DNA from: Hyphomonadaceae bacterium
GTDB lineage: Bacteria; Pseudomonadota; Alphaproteobacteria; Caulobacterales; Aquidulcibacteraceae
DNA length: 64,000 nucleotides
Direction: 5' to 3'
Assembly (NCBI GenBank): GCA_016791365.1
Contig: JAEUMT010000058.1
Span: 1 to 64,000, forward strand
Shown here: positions 35,851 to 45,563 of the stretch, piece after piece
Numbering within the stretch: position 1 is the first letter of the stretch
Layout: every line of letters starts with the position of its first letter
Notes under the pieces: generated by a model
What the model was told of the DNA's origin: nothing
Database searches by the model: none
The model's input: only the letters and a program-made list of their open reading frames with translations
Made by a program: the position numbers and the translations under genes

Positions 35851-37019
35851 GCCGCTTCGTCCGGCGCCGTGATCGCATCCAAATCCGCCGGCGTCGCGTT
35901 CGGATCATCGACCCATTCGCGCAACAATGGCGAACCGTTGATCACGTCGATCGCCAGCTTGTCGAACACATATTCGTACGAAAATTGACGCCACAAATCA
36001 TAATCCGGATAGAGCCGGCGAATGGCTTTGAACGCCAACGCCTGCACGCGCCACGGCTTGAACGCCTCGTGATTGTAGTGCGCGGGATCTTCGCAATGAA
36101 TCTGCAGGCCGTGGCAGAGCTCGCCTTCCCATTTATGGAACGTCGGCTCGAACCAGATTTCGCGCAGCTTGCATCCCGTAAGCCAATGCGGCGCAAGCCG
36201 CTCCATTTCGCTCAACACGTCGCGCGCATTGATGTCCGCGGCGCCGAAAATCTCCAGCGGCCTGGTGGTGCCACGCCCTTCCGAAAGCGTCGCGCCTTCC
36301 ACCTTCACCGTGCCGGCATCGGCGCGCGCCATCCAAAGATTGGGCGCGTTCGGCGAGGGATTGACCCACGTGCGTTCGCCAATGGGCCAACCATAGCCAG
36401 GCGCCTCATCAGGCCGATAGCCTTCCATCTCGATCACGCGATAGGCGACATTCAGTTTATAGTGATCAATGAACCAATGACCGAGTTCGCCGAGCGTCAG
36501 CCCATGGCGCATCGGGATCGGCCCCGCGCCTACAAAACTCTCCCAGCCGCGCCGCAGCGTCAGGCCCTCGACCGGCCGACCGGCGGGGTTGGGCCGATCC
36601 AGCACCCACACTTCCTTGCCGTTCGCCGCGCACGCTTCGATCATGTAAAGCAGCGTCGTGATGAACGTGTAGATGCGACAGCCAAGGTCCTGCAGATCGA
36701 TCAGCACGACATCGAATGTCGACATCATCTGTCCGGTCGGCTTGCGCTGATCGCCGTAGAGACTGAACACCGGCACGCCATGTACGGGATCGGTGTAGTC
36801 GCGCGACTCCACCATGTTGTCCTGCTTGTCGCCGCGCATGCCGTGCTGTGGACCAAACGCGGCGGTGATCCGCACATCATCCAGCAGCATCAGCGCGTCG
36901 AGCGAGTGCGTCAGATCACGGGTTACGGACGCCGGATGCGCCACCAGCGCCACGCGTCTTCCATGCAACGGCGCGCGCAAGCTCGCGTCTTCCAACAAGC
37001 GATCGATGCCAAACTTCAT
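35814..37019 (-). CDS. namZ: Exo-beta-N-acetylmuramidase NamZ (DUF1343)
   Basis: A 401-residue protein of the DUF1343 family, which includes Bacillus NamZ, an exo-lytic N-acetylmuramidase that releases MurNAc from muropeptides. Characteristic blocks are RVALVAHPASVTRDLTHSLDAL, FGPQHGMRGDKQDNMVESRDY, VPVFSLYGDQRKPT and DVVLIDLQDLGCRIYTFITTLLYMIEACA, then VWVLDRPNPAGRPVEG. No signal peptide was seen, so it may act in the cytoplasm or leave by an unrecognised route. The ATG overlaps the DOMON-like gene stop (ATGA). Confidence 0.9.
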   Translation of the reverse strand: MKFGIDRLLEDASLRAPLHGRRVALVAHPASVTRDLTHSLDALMLLDDVRITAAFGPQHGMRGDKQDNMVESRDYTDPVHGVPVFSLYGDQRKPTGQMMSTFDVVLIDLQDLGCRIYTFITTLLYMIEACAANGKEVWVLDRPNPAGRPVEGLTLRRGWESFVGAGPIPMRHGLTLGELGHWFIDHYKLNVAYRVIEMEGYRPDEAPGYGWPIGERTWVNPSPNAPNLWMARADAGTVKVEGATLSEGRGTTRPLEIFGAADINARDVLSEMERLAPHWLTGCKLREIWFEPTFHKWEGELCHGLQIHCEDPAHYNHEAFKPWRVQALAFKAIRRLYPDYDLWRQFSYEYVFDKLAIDVINGSPLLREWVDDPNATPADLDAITAPDEAAWIAERAKYLIY

Positions 37020-37537
37020 GCGAGCTCCAACACAAAACCGTCGGCATGGTGAAAGTCGGGCTTACCTGGCGCGTGCTTCAGCGCCCAGTACGACTTTGCA
37101 CCTCCCACCTCTTCAATCACCGCCGTCAGCGCCAACTGCCGGGGCTCGGCGCTCGGCGGCAAATAGATCAGCGCGTCGACATCGATATGTGTCGCGTTGG
37201 CGCCGGTGATGATGGCGGGCGGCGACACCTCGGCCAGCGCCATGCCTTCGCGATACTCCGTGAAATAATACGCCGCCCATTTCGATGAAGGCGACAGATT
37301 GAACTCGTAATAGCCAGCGCCTGGCGTGGTCTCGACGAACGCTTCAAAACACGTCGTCTGCCAGAGCTCGTCCGTGCGCACCGGATCGGCTGGCGGCGCA
37401 ATCCGCACCTCTGCAATCCGCCCACTCACCGTGTAACGCAGCGCCAGCATGCCAGGCTGCGGACGCGCAACGGCGACATCGATTCGGTCGACGGCCGCGC
37501 TTGGGGTATCCGGATGACAAACAAGCTCGTGAAGCAC
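37016..37537 (-). CDS. DOMON-like domain protein
   Basis: A 173-residue beta-sandwich protein: LALRYTVSGRIAEVRIAPPADPVRTDELWQTTCFEAFVE and YYEFNLSPSSKWAAYYFTEYREGMA are typical of the bacterial DOMON-like/carbohydrate-binding family. Such domains bind sugars or heme. It lies directly upstream of namZ with a four-base overlap, so it is likely part of the same unit. The start is GTG at 37537, with GCTAGGTCG ahead of it. No signal peptide was seen. Confidence 0.78.
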   Translation of the reverse strand: MLHELVCHPDTPSAAVDRIDVAVARPQPGMLALRYTVSGRIAEVRIAPPADPVRTDELWQTTCFEAFVETTPGAGYYEFNLSPSSKWAAYYFTEYREGMALAEVSPPAIITGANATHIDVDALIYLPPSAEPRQLALTAVIEEVGGAKSYWALKHAPGKPDFHHADGFVLELA

Positions 37538-37645
37538 GACGACGACCTAGCGGAACAAGCACCTGAGAACGTGCGCGCGACTCTAAACAGCTTCGCGCTT
37601 AACAGAGCGTGGCCAACCGTCGTCCGTATCGGCCCCGAACCGAAA

Positions 37646-38485
37646 CTAGGCCTCGGCGGCGGCCCGGGCATCGCGCTTCGGCTTGGAAAACGCCCGCATA
37701 AGCCAATACGCCAGCGCCCCAAACGGCGTCGCAACGCTGAAAATCCATCCGTCAAACGAAGATCCGCTCCAGAGTGCGCCCGCGCCGAACAACTGGACCG
37801 ACAGCGGAGAGAACGAAAGCGCATCGGCGCCGGTGTCCGCCGTGACCGTTCCCACGCCAAGCGCGATCGCGATCAGCCATAGCCAACGCGGCTTCAAGCC
37901 AGGCTGAAACAGCGCGACAAGAAACGTCATCAAGATCACGATCGGCAACACCACCGACGCCGCAATCACGGCCTGCACAGGTTGCGGCTCAGTTGCGAAA
38001 TTCAGTCCGCGTCCGGCCAGTTGCGCGTGCGTCGCCACGTTCACATTGAACGCTTGTATTCCCCACGCATCGCTCGACGCGGCGCGAAACAACACCGTTT
38101 CAACCCGGACGACATGATCCGGATACTGATATTCATGTACGCCATACAGATTGGCGCCCCCGGTCCCGGACGTGTCACGCCACGTCGTTACGCGCCACGT
38201 CGTCAGCCGCGATGATGTCGGTGCGCCAGGCGGCAACAAACCTTGAATGCGGTCTATCTCCGCTTGAGCATTCTCACCTGATCCCGCGAGCCGCGCGATG
38301 ATTGCCGCGTCACGTCCTTGGCGGACATCGTCAAACGGCGCTGTCAGGGCCGCCGCATCTTCGGCGCTGATCGTTCCGGAAAAATCCGGACGCATCGAAC
38401 CTGAACCCATCGCCACGACGCCGGCCATGCCGCCAACGACGAAAACTGTCGCCAACACCGCCAGGATTGCTCGTCCCCAAGGCAT
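37646..38485 (-). CDS. Membrane protein of unknown function
   Basis: A 279-residue protein. An N-terminal signal-anchor helix (GRAILAVLATVFVVGGMAGVVAM) is followed by a soluble domain (about 30-170) with Thr/Arg-rich strands (SRLTTWRVTTWRDTSG). Two or three membrane helices close it (VIAASVVLPIVILMTFLVALF and WLWLIAIALGVGTV). The ATG at 38485 follows GGGAGACGGG. I do not recognise the family. It is on the same strand as the DOMON-like gene but 108 bases away, so operon membership is unclear. Confidence 0.7.
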   Translation of the reverse strand: MPWGRAILAVLATVFVVGGMAGVVAMGSGSMRPDFSGTISAEDAAALTAPFDDVRQGRDAAIIARLAGSGENAQAEIDRIQGLLPPGAPTSSRLTTWRVTTWRDTSGTGGANLYGVHEYQYPDHVVRVETVLFRAASSDAWGIQAFNVNVATHAQLAGRGLNFATEPQPVQAVIAASVVLPIVILMTFLVALFQPGLKPRWLWLIAIALGVGTVTADTGADALSFSPLSVQLFGAGALWSGSSFDGWIFSVATPFGALAYWLMRAFSKPKRDARAAAEA

Positions 38486-38744
38486 ACCCGTCTCCCGTTG
38501 CGCCGCGCCCAGCATCAGCGGATTGCACGCCGACTGCAAACGCTCGCGCAATCGGCGGCGCCGGCTTGACCCGAACCCGCACAAAAGCGTAGCGCAAACC
38601 AATGTCGCGCTCACCCGCCCTCGTCCAAGGCTATTACCGCCCGCTCAACTAGCGGGCCGCGACAGCACGCCCGCCTCGTAGGCCGGGATGTGCGCTCGAC
38701 AAAGACACGGCTCCGGCCCCAAAAGTCCGCCAGGAGTTTACCCC

Positions 38745-40001
38745 GTGACCACCGAAGCCAACGTCCAATCCCAATTCCTGCGCGACGCGATTGCGCGCGG
38801 GCAATTCCACCAGTGCACTGATCTCGAAGGCTTGGACAAAGCCGCGCTCGCGGGCGTCACCGGCTATATCGGCTTCGATATGACGGCGCCGTCGCTCCAC
38901 GTCGGCAACCTCACCCAGATCATGTACCTGCGCCGCCTCCAGCAGGCCGGCGGCAAACCCATCGTGCTGCTCGGCGGCGGCACCACGCGCGTCGGCGATC
39001 CGTCCGGCAAGGAAGAGATGCGTCAGCTCCTGAGCGAAGAGCAGATCGTCAAAAACACGAACTCCATTCGCGGCACGTTCGAAAAATTCCTGAAATTCGG
39101 CGATGGCCCGAGCGACGCCATTCTCGTCGACAATTCCGAATGGCTCTTAAAGCTCAACTATCTCGACTTCCTGCGCACCGTCGGGCGCCACATGAGCGTC
39201 AACCGCATGCTCTCGATGGACAGCGTAAAGCTCCGCCTCGAGCGCGAGCAGCCGATGAGCTTCATCGAATTCAACTACATGATCCTGCAGGCCTACGACT
39301 TCGTTGAGCTAAAGAAGCGCTACAATTGCGATCTGCAAATGGGCGGCTCCGATCAGTGGGGCAACATCATCAACGGTGTCGAACTCGGCCGCCGCATGGA
39401 GAGCTACACGCTGTTCGGCCTCACCCAGCCGCTCATCACCACCTCATCCGGCGCCAAGATGGGCAAGACCGCCGATGGCGCTGTCTGGCTCAACGCCGAC
39501 ATGAAGAGCCCCTACGAATACTGGCAATACTGGCGCAACACCGAAGACGCCGACGTCGGCCGCTTCCTCAAAATCTTCACCGACCTCTCCCTCGAAGAGA
39601 TCGCGCGTCTGGAAGCGCTGCAAGGCGCCGAAATCAACGACGCGAAGAAGACGCTCGCCACCGAAGCGACAGCGCTCCTGCATGGTCGCGATGAAGCCAA
39701 CAAGGCCGCGCAGGCCGCGCACGACACGTTCGTCAAAGGCGTAACCTCGGAAAACCTGCCGACCTTCAACATCACCAGCGAAGAACTCAGCGCCGGCATG
39801 CGGGTCGGCGCCGCGTTCCAGCGCGCCGAGCTGGTTGCCTCCAACGGCGAAGCCAAACGCCACATCGCCGCTGGCGCTCTGCGGATCAACGATGTCGCCG
39901 TGGCGGACGAAACAGCCACGCTGACCGGCGCCCATCTCGTTGACGGCGTGATCAAACTCTCGCTCGGCAAGAAAAAACACGCGCTCTTGCGTCTCGGATA
40001 A
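38745..40001 (+). CDS. tyrS: Tyrosyl-tRNA synthetase
   Basis: A class I aminoacyl-tRNA synthetase of 418 residues that charges tRNA-Tyr. The HIGH-type motif is [22 protein letters not shown] and the KMSKS-type motif is [15 protein letters not shown]. The tyrosine pocket is in [14 protein letters not shown]. An S4 domain at the C-terminus has [15 protein letters not shown]. The GTG at 38745 is preceded by AGGAG at ideal spacing and gives a typical family length, so the upstream ATG at 38688 is rejected. It is convergent with the YhdP-like gene (four-base gap). The 259-base gap before it holds only a small hairpin (38639-38657). Confidence 0.96.
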   Translation: MTTEANVQSQFLRDAIARGQFHQCTDLEGLDKAALAGVTGYIGFDMTAPSLHVGNLTQIMYLRRLQQAGGKPIVLLGGGTTRVGDPSGKEEMRQLLSEEQIVKNTNSIRGTFEKFLKFGDGPSDAILVDNSEWLLKLNYLDFLRTVGRHMSVNRMLSMDSVKLRLEREQPMSFIEFNYMILQAYDFVELKKRYNCDLQMGGSDQWGNIINGVELGRRMESYTLFGLTQPLITTSSGAKMGKTADGAVWLNADMKSPYEYWQYWRNTEDADVGRFLKIFTDLSLEEIARLEALQGAEINDAKKTLATEATALLHGRDEANKAAQAAHDTFVKGVTSENLPTFNITSEELSAGMRVGAAFQRAELVASNGEAKRHIAAGALRINDVAVADETATLTGAHLVDGVIKLSLGKKKHALLRLG

Positions 40002-40005
40002 GCGC

Positions 40006-43000
40006 TTACGGCGTTGCGTCCGCCAACGCCGACGCGGCCTCACCCGCCGGCGTGCTTTGATCCGGCGCCATTGGCGTCGATCCCGACGGGTTGAAACTGT
40101 GCGCACCACCCGATCCGCGTTGCGCGGTTGCGCCCGGCTCGCGCTGCGGCGCCGGTTCGAAGATGCGACGCAAAATGCCGGGGGTCAGCGCGGACACAGG
40201 GTTCACGCCAACGCGTGGTTCCCCCGCGTGCCCATTGATGGAGTACGTCATCCCGAACACGCCTTCGCCGCGACGCGAGACAAGCAGGTCGCCAATCACC
40301 GGGATGCTGCCGAGCATCGACAAATTCAGCATCGGCGACGGCGCAACGACGCCATCGATGTCGAGGTTGTCACCGCGAATATCGTAATTGCCCGCGCCCG
40401 TGAGTCCCAGCGAGGGACCGGCCATGCGCCCTTCGGTGAACTGCAGGCGGTCGTTCACATAGGTCATCTGCGCATCGAGCGCGCTAAAGCCGATGCCATC
40501 GCCATTGAGCATTTCGACGAGGCCCGTCAGCGATCCCGCCGACGACAACAACCGCGCCATTGCCGGCAGGCGGACAACCTGGAAATCGCGCAGCTGAACA
40601 TTGAATCGCGCTTGGCTTTGCGCGCCGCCGCGCCAATCGCCATCCGCCGAGGCGGTGCCGCCGACGACATTCTCGGCGCCTGTCAGCGCCCGCACGGCAA
40701 AGCCGGCGTCACCTGCACGGAAGCGGACGCGACTGCGCGCATCGCCCGCGCGCGGGCCGAGCGTCAATGACAGCGGCTCGCCGCCGGGCGAGCGGCCTTC
40801 CGCCGACAATGTCGACAAGCCGTCGCGCACCGTCGCCACCGTAACGTTCGCATCCGACATAACGGCGCCGCCGCGCATCTTGAGACGATCCACGATCACG
40901 GTTGCGCGCATCGCGCCCGAATTGTTGGTCGCCGCCGGCGCCGGCGATTGGGCGGAGATCGGCGTCGCCGTCGCCGCTTCATTTGGAGGCCGTTCTGAAC
41001 CCATGAAGGGCGCGGCGTTAAACAGCGCGCCACGTACGTTGACATCCAAGGCGCCATCCGCCGCGCGCGCGGCGGTGAGGCGTGCGTCGGTGCTTCCGTC
41101 AACCACGAGGCGCGACAGATCCACTTGCATCAGCGTGTTGTCGCGCGCCATCCGGGCGCGGCCTTGCGCAACCAGGCCCGAACCGCGCGCATCGATGTCA
41201 TTGAAGGCAAGGCCGCCATCGCTCTGGCGCTGCACCACAAACCGCGCCGTCGCCGGCTGGCCCGCGCGTTTGCTCCAGAAGCCGCGCGGCAATTCGACCG
41301 CGGCGTTGCGCAAATCAAGATCAATGCGCGCGTTGTCGACGTCGAACCCGCGGCCTTGCCCGGTCACCGTCACGCCAATTCGGCCCTGCGCGTAACGCGC
41401 GATCGGATAGCCCAGGCGGTCGAGGTCGTCGGCGGTGAAGTCGCCGGAGATTTGGTATTCGGAGGACGACGCGGCGTCAGCGCCTCTCCGGCCGATATGC
41501 TCGGTCCAGCGCACATTCTGGATCGCCGATTGGCCTGCCCGGATTGGCCCGCTGACCGTCACCGCGCGCTGGTCGCCGCGTATGGTGAGTTGGCCTTGCG
41601 CCAACGCCACGCGGCGCGTCGTCATGTTGCCGGCAAAATCACGCACCGTGCCGTCGACGGTGAACCGCCACGCCTCGAACGGCGCCTGGCGCACCATCGG
41701 GCGCTGAATGCGAAGGTTCACGCTGCCGCGGCCCGTCGCTGTGGTTGCTTCGATAGGCAGACGCTCGCCGAGCGCGATCGGCTCCATCGCCAGGACTTCG
41801 AGGATTTGACGCGCATCGCCGTCGGCGCGCGCCGACACGCTCATCAGCGCGCCCCGCGGCTTGAACTGCGGCGCCTCGATGCGGCCATTGGTGATGGTCA
41901 TCCCGTGGAAGCGCGCTTCCGGGACAATCATGTCAAAACGATTGCCGCGCAGCACGCCGGAGGCGCGCGCGTTGGTCACCGGCGACATCGTCTCGATGAA
42001 CTGCATCGAACCGTTGGCGACATTGAAACGGACGTCCACCGCCTCATCCATCAGCGCGCCATCGGCAATATCGTCCGGCGTTATGTTGAGCTTCACCGTC
42101 GCATCGGTGACGCGCCCGCCGGTGATTGTGCGCGCGAGATACTCGCGCGCGCTTTCGCCGAGCCCCATCGGCCACATGTGCAAAATGTCGCGCGCCTCGA
42201 GCGCGCCCTGCACAGCGCCATCCAATTCGATGCCGATGTGGGTGCGGTCATTCACTTCGCCCCAATAGAGCCGGCCCGTACCGTTGAACGTGCCTTCACC
42301 CATGCGCGCGGTCATGCGCGTCATGCGGATCGAACGGTCCGACGATGTGATCGCCCCGACGATCTGAACATTCGAAATAGCCATCGGCTCGGCCAGCGTG
42401 CCGGGCACGTCCATACGCATCGACGGCAGTGAAATATTGAACGCCGCCGCCTGGCCTGGCTGAGCGCGCATGATCGTCGAAACGTCGCTGACGCGAATCT
42501 CGCCATCGACCCGCGTGCGATCTCCCGCCAGCGCGATCTCATCGATGATGAGTTGATCGCTATCGATATCGTAGCGGCCATGCAGACGCCCGCCGCTCAG
42601 CGAAAGCCGGTCGCCGGCGACATTCGCCGAACCTTCACCGACCATCACTTCGCCTTCAAAGCGGTTCACGCCCGCTTCGCGGTCCAGACCGACCGAGACG
42701 TTCATCGTCACCGGCGCATCCAAACCAGCGAAGGGCCCAAGCGCCGCCGTCGAGAACAGCGCGCGCGGCCGCGCGTTCTGCGTGCCGAATTCAATGATCG
42801 CGCTTTGGAAGCGCGTGTCGGTTGTAATGCGCAGCGACGCCGGCGCGACGCCTTCCGCGCCTTCGAGCGCGGCGTTCGCCGCAAGCGCCAAACCGCGCCC
42901 ACGGCGCGCCAGTTCAAAATTCGCATCATCGGCGGTCCAACGCCCGCCGCCAGCTTCGTCAATCAAGGTGAGCCGCGTGTTGCGCACCGAAAGCTCGCGC

Positions 43001-43539
43001 AGGCTTGCCCCGGCGCCCACCGGCTTGAACGCATCCTCCATGCTGTCGAGCACGCGCGCGACGCGCTGATCGAGATTTTCATCGCCCGCGGGCGGAGGAA
43101 TGATGATGTCAGGCGGGGCGCCTTCCGGGCCGAACGCAATATGCATCGCCCCGTTCGGGCGGCGTGTGAACGTCAGCGCGCCGCCGACGAATTCCGCGCG
43201 TGAGACGGATATGCGGCCAATCAGCAGCGGCAAGACGCTCAGCGAAATCCGCGCTTCGTCCGAGCGCGAGAGCACCCCGCCGCGTCCGTCTTCAACGGTC
43301 ACCCCGACCGCGCGCAGTTCGAGCGCGTTCTTCGGGCTCCACGCCAGCTCAACGGTTTCGATGCCGACCGGCCGGCCCGAGCGCGCCTGGCTCAGCTGAA
43401 CCTCGATCTGCTCGCGCATGGAATTGAGTTCGATCGGGCCTTGGCTGAACCGCCACCACGCGACTCCGAGGCCGATCACGAGCGCCGCGACCAGTCCAAG
43501 CAGTATCTCGACAGCAATGAGCGTCGAGCGCCGTATCAT
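40006..43539 (-). CDS. YhdP-like/AsmA-like envelope protein
   Basis: A 1177-residue protein with one N-terminal membrane helix (LIAVEILLGLVAALVIGLGVAWWRF) and a very long beta-rich exported region. It shows the DUF3971 and AsmA-like C-terminal features (NYDIRGDNLDIDGVVAPSPMLNLSMLGSIPVIGDLL and GEGVFGMTYSINGHAGEPRVGVNPVSALTPGILRRIFEP). YhdP-type proteins are bridge-like lipid transporters linking the inner and outer membranes. Its last exons of low complexity (Ser/Ala/Pro) are usual. It is divergent from bcp (129 bases) and its repeat-like beta arches fit the family. Confidence 0.9.
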   Translation of the reverse strand: MIRRSTLIAVEILLGLVAALVIGLGVAWWRFSQGPIELNSMREQIEVQLSQARSGRPVGIETVELAWSPKNALELRAVGVTVEDGRGGVLSRSDEARISLSVLPLLIGRISVSRAEFVGGALTFTRRPNGAMHIAFGPEGAPPDIIIPPPAGDENLDQRVARVLDSMEDAFKPVGAGASLRELSVRNTRLTLIDEAGGGRWTADDANFELARRGRGLALAANAALEGAEGVAPASLRITTDTRFQSAIIEFGTQNARPRALFSTAALGPFAGLDAPVTMNVSVGLDREAGVNRFEGEVMVGEGSANVAGDRLSLSGGRLHGRYDIDSDQLIIDEIALAGDRTRVDGEIRVSDVSTIMRAQPGQAAAFNISLPSMRMDVPGTLAEPMAISNVQIVGAITSSDRSIRMTRMTARMGEGTFNGTGRLYWGEVNDRTHIGIELDGAVQGALEARDILHMWPMGLGESAREYLARTITGGRVTDATVKLNITPDDIADGALMDEAVDVRFNVANGSMQFIETMSPVTNARASGVLRGNRFDMIVPEARFHGMTITNGRIEAPQFKPRGALMSVSARADGDARQILEVLAMEPIALGERLPIEATTATGRGSVNLRIQRPMVRQAPFEAWRFTVDGTVRDFAGNMTTRRVALAQGQLTIRGDQRAVTVSGPIRAGQSAIQNVRWTEHIGRRGADAASSSEYQISGDFTADDLDRLGYPIARYAQGRIGVTVTGQGRGFDVDNARIDLDLRNAAVELPRGFWSKRAGQPATARFVVQRQSDGGLAFNDIDARGSGLVAQGRARMARDNTLMQVDLSRLVVDGSTDARLTAARAADGALDVNVRGALFNAAPFMGSERPPNEAATATPISAQSPAPAATNNSGAMRATVIVDRLKMRGGAVMSDANVTVATVRDGLSTLSAEGRSPGGEPLSLTLGPRAGDARSRVRFRAGDAGFAVRALTGAENVVGGTASADGDWRGGAQSQARFNVQLRDFQVVRLPAMARLLSSAGSLTGLVEMLNGDGIGFSALDAQMTYVNDRLQFTEGRMAGPSLGLTGAGNYDIRGDNLDIDGVVAPSPMLNLSMLGSIPVIGDLLVSRRGEGVFGMTYSINGHAGEPRVGVNPVSALTPGILRRIFEPAPQREPGATAQRGSGGAHSFNPSGSTPMAPDQSTPAGEAASALADATP

Positions 43540-43668
43540 CGGCCCGTCTCCAGGGCCCCTCGCAAGTACCTAGCGTACTTCCGATTTTCAGCGCAAAGCA
43601 AAGGTCCAGCCCAGCCGCAGCTGCTGCGGGGCGACATGGCCTTAGGGCCGCGAGCCTGGAAGCTCCCG

Positions 43669-44148
43669 ATGGCTAAGACGCTCAAAATTGGCGACCCCGC
43701 ACCCCCCTTTGATCTGCCGACGGCCGGGGGCGGGCGCGTGAGCTTGGCTGGCCTCAAGGGCAAACGCGTCATCCTTTACTTTTACCCAAAGGACGACACA
43801 CCCGGTTGTACCCTGGAAGCACTAAACTTCACTGAAAAGGCGAAGGCTTTTGCAGCCGCTAACGCCGTTATTCTCGGCGTCTCGCGCGATAGCGTCGTTA
43901 AGCACGATAAATTCGCGGCGAAACATGGGCTCAAGGTGCAATTAGGGGCCGATGACGAAGGTGTAGTCACAGAGGCCTATGGCGTCTGGGGCGAGAAAAC
44001 CCTCTACGGACGCAAATTCATGGGGATAGAACGGGCCACTTTCCTCATCGATCAGAAGGGTACGATCGCGCACGTCTGGCGGAAGGTGCGCGTGCCAGGA
44101 CATGTGGAAGACGTACTGAAAGTGGTTAACGCGCTAGACGCGAAATAG
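43669..44148 (+). CDS. bcp: Bcp/PrxQ-type peroxiredoxin
   Basis: A 159-residue thiol peroxidase that reduces hydroperoxides. The peroxidatic cysteine is in KDDTPGCTLEALNF. Most Bcp proteins have a second cysteine five residues later (GCTxEAC). Here that position is Leu, so the resolving cysteine is elsewhere or absent. The rest matches: LYFYPKDD, VILGVSRDSVVKHDKFAAKHGL and ERATFLIDQKGTIAHVWRKVRVPGH. The ATG at 43669 gives the family N-terminus. The frame upstream to 43441 overlaps the YhdP gene and is rejected. This stretch is slightly less GC-rich than its neighbours. Confidence 0.93.
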   Translation: MAKTLKIGDPAPPFDLPTAGGGRVSLAGLKGKRVILYFYPKDDTPGCTLEALNFTEKAKAFAAANAVILGVSRDSVVKHDKFAAKHGLKVQLGADDEGVVTEAYGVWGEKTLYGRKFMGIERATFLIDQKGTIAHVWRKVRVPGHVEDVLKVVNALDAK

Positions 44149-44159
44149 CGGGCGCTTTT

Positions 44160-44178
44160 ACTGTGATTACACAGTTTT
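44160..44178 (+). terminator. Weak intrinsic terminator after bcp
   Basis: A six-base-pair stem ACTGTG (44160-44165) / CACAGT (44170-44175) with a four-base ATTA loop is followed by TTT. It is short but well placed, 11 bases after the bcp stop. The following 150 bases to lmdC hold no further element I can support. Confidence 0.45.
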
Positions 44179-44327
44179 GGCGTGCTTCTGGCAGATGAGC
44201 GTTAAACAAGCTGAAATTCCTGTAAACGACAGCGGTGCTGTGTTGCATTTCGGGAGGGTTTCAGGTGTAGATGAACTCTGGCGGGGCAAACGGCAGTTTG
44301 CATTAGGTAAATGGGCGGTGGCGGACC

Positions 44328-45563
44328 ATGAGCCAGTTCGGATCACGGGCACGATCGTTGTTCGATCGTATGTTCCCAGAACGGCAGATTTATCATCGTA
44401 GCGGCGGCACTGTCCGCTACGTCTCTCTTTCTCCTGGCAAACAGGCCCTGCTCGCGCTTAGCGCGGTTGGTCTGGCCGGTTGGTGCGTTTACGCGACCGC
44501 GAACACGCTGCTCGAAGGCCCGCAAGCGACGGCCTCGAACGCAGCCGTCGAGCGCGACCGCGCCAAGTACGACCGCTGGCTGAACGAAAGCCGCGCGCAA
44601 GCCGCCGCCAGCCAGGCGCTTCTTGAAGAGCGCACCCGCCAGTTCGACCGCGCGACCTCTGAGTTCGAGTCACGCCACGAAGTTCTCCGCTCGCTGCTCG
44701 AATACGCCGGCGGCGCCAGCCTCCAGGTCGCGGCCAACCGCCCGATCGAGCGTGACGGCGCCCGCATCATCATGGCCGCGTCGATCGACGAAGCCGAGCC
44801 GCGCCAGTCGCGTGCGGTCGCTTCCGAGCCCTACCAGGTCACGACCGTCGGCTTCCGCGCGCGCAACGAAGCGCTCGAGACCGATCAGGAGCAAACGCTC
44901 TCGGAGCTTGAAGACAACGTCGTCGAGCGCAGCGAACAGGTTCGCGGCGTCCTGCGCCTCACGGGCGTGTCGATGGCGTCGCTCACCGGTCCGGAAGCTG
45001 ACCCCCAAGTTGGCGGTCCGCTCGTACCGCAGGACTTCGTCGCGTACCTGCGCGACAGCGGCCTCAATCCGGCTTTCTCTGAGCGTGTTGCGCAAGTCGC
45101 CGCCCGCGTCACGGAATCGCGCCGCCTTGAAGGCATCGCCGACTCCACCCCGCTCGCGGCCCCGGTCGCCGTCGATTACCGCGAAACGTCCGGTTACGGC
45201 CAACGCATCGATCCGTTCACGGGCCGCGCCGCGTTCCACTCCGGCCTCGACATGGCCGCCTTCGAGCGCGCGCCGGTTGTCGCAACCTCGCCGGGCACTG
45301 TGGTTTATGCTGGCACCCGCTCAGGATACGGCTACACCGTCGAAATCGATCACGGTCACGGCTTCAAAACCCGTTACGCCCACTTGCGCGACATCCAGGT
45401 TGAACGCGGCGCTCAAGTCGCAATCGGCCAGCGTATCGGCTCAATGGGCTCGACCGGTCGCAGCACTGCCACACACTTGCATTATGAGGTGTGGTTCCGC
45501 GGCCGGGCGGTTGATCCGGTCAACTTCTTGAGGGCAGGACGGCATGTTCACGAACAAGGGTAA
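44328..45563 (+). CDS. lmdC: M23 (LytM) peptidase LmdC, bactofilin partner
   Basis: A 411-residue inner-membrane protein. A short cytoplasmic N-terminus (FDRMFPERQIYHRSGG) is followed by a single membrane helix (LLALSAVGLAGWCVYATANTL). A coiled-coil segment follows (about 75-130), and the C-terminal LytM domain (about 290-400) has metal ligands HSGLDMA and HLHYEVW. The layout matches LmdC/LdpA-type peptidases that act with bactofilin to shape the cell in stalked alphaproteobacteria. It overlaps bacA by 20 bases, implying coupling. Active-site residues appear intact, so it should be a real endopeptidase. Confidence 0.9.
   Translation: MSQFGSRARSLFDRMFPERQIYHRSGGTVRYVSLSPGKQALLALSAVGLAGWCVYATANTLLEGPQATASNAAVERDRAKYDRWLNESRAQAAASQALLEERTRQFDRATSEFESRHEVLRSLLEYAGGASLQVAANRPIERDGARIIMAASIDEAEPRQSRAVASEPYQVTTVGFRARNEALETDQEQTLSELEDNVVERSEQVRGVLRLTGVSMASLTGPEADPQVGGPLVPQDFVAYLRDSGLNPAFSERVAQVAARVTESRRLEGIADSTPLAAPVAVDYRETSGYGQRIDPFTGRAAFHSGLDMAAFERAPVVATSPGTVVYAGTRSGYGYTVEIDHGHGFKTRYAHLRDIQVERGAQVAIGQRIGSMGSTGRSTATHLHYEVWFRGRAVDPVNFLRAGRHVHEQG

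Noticed and set aside
44160-44175. CRP/FNR-type operator in CTGTGATTACACAG
   Set aside because: The half-site spacing does not match the TGTGA-N6-TCACA pattern, and a weak terminator after bcp explains the symmetry better.
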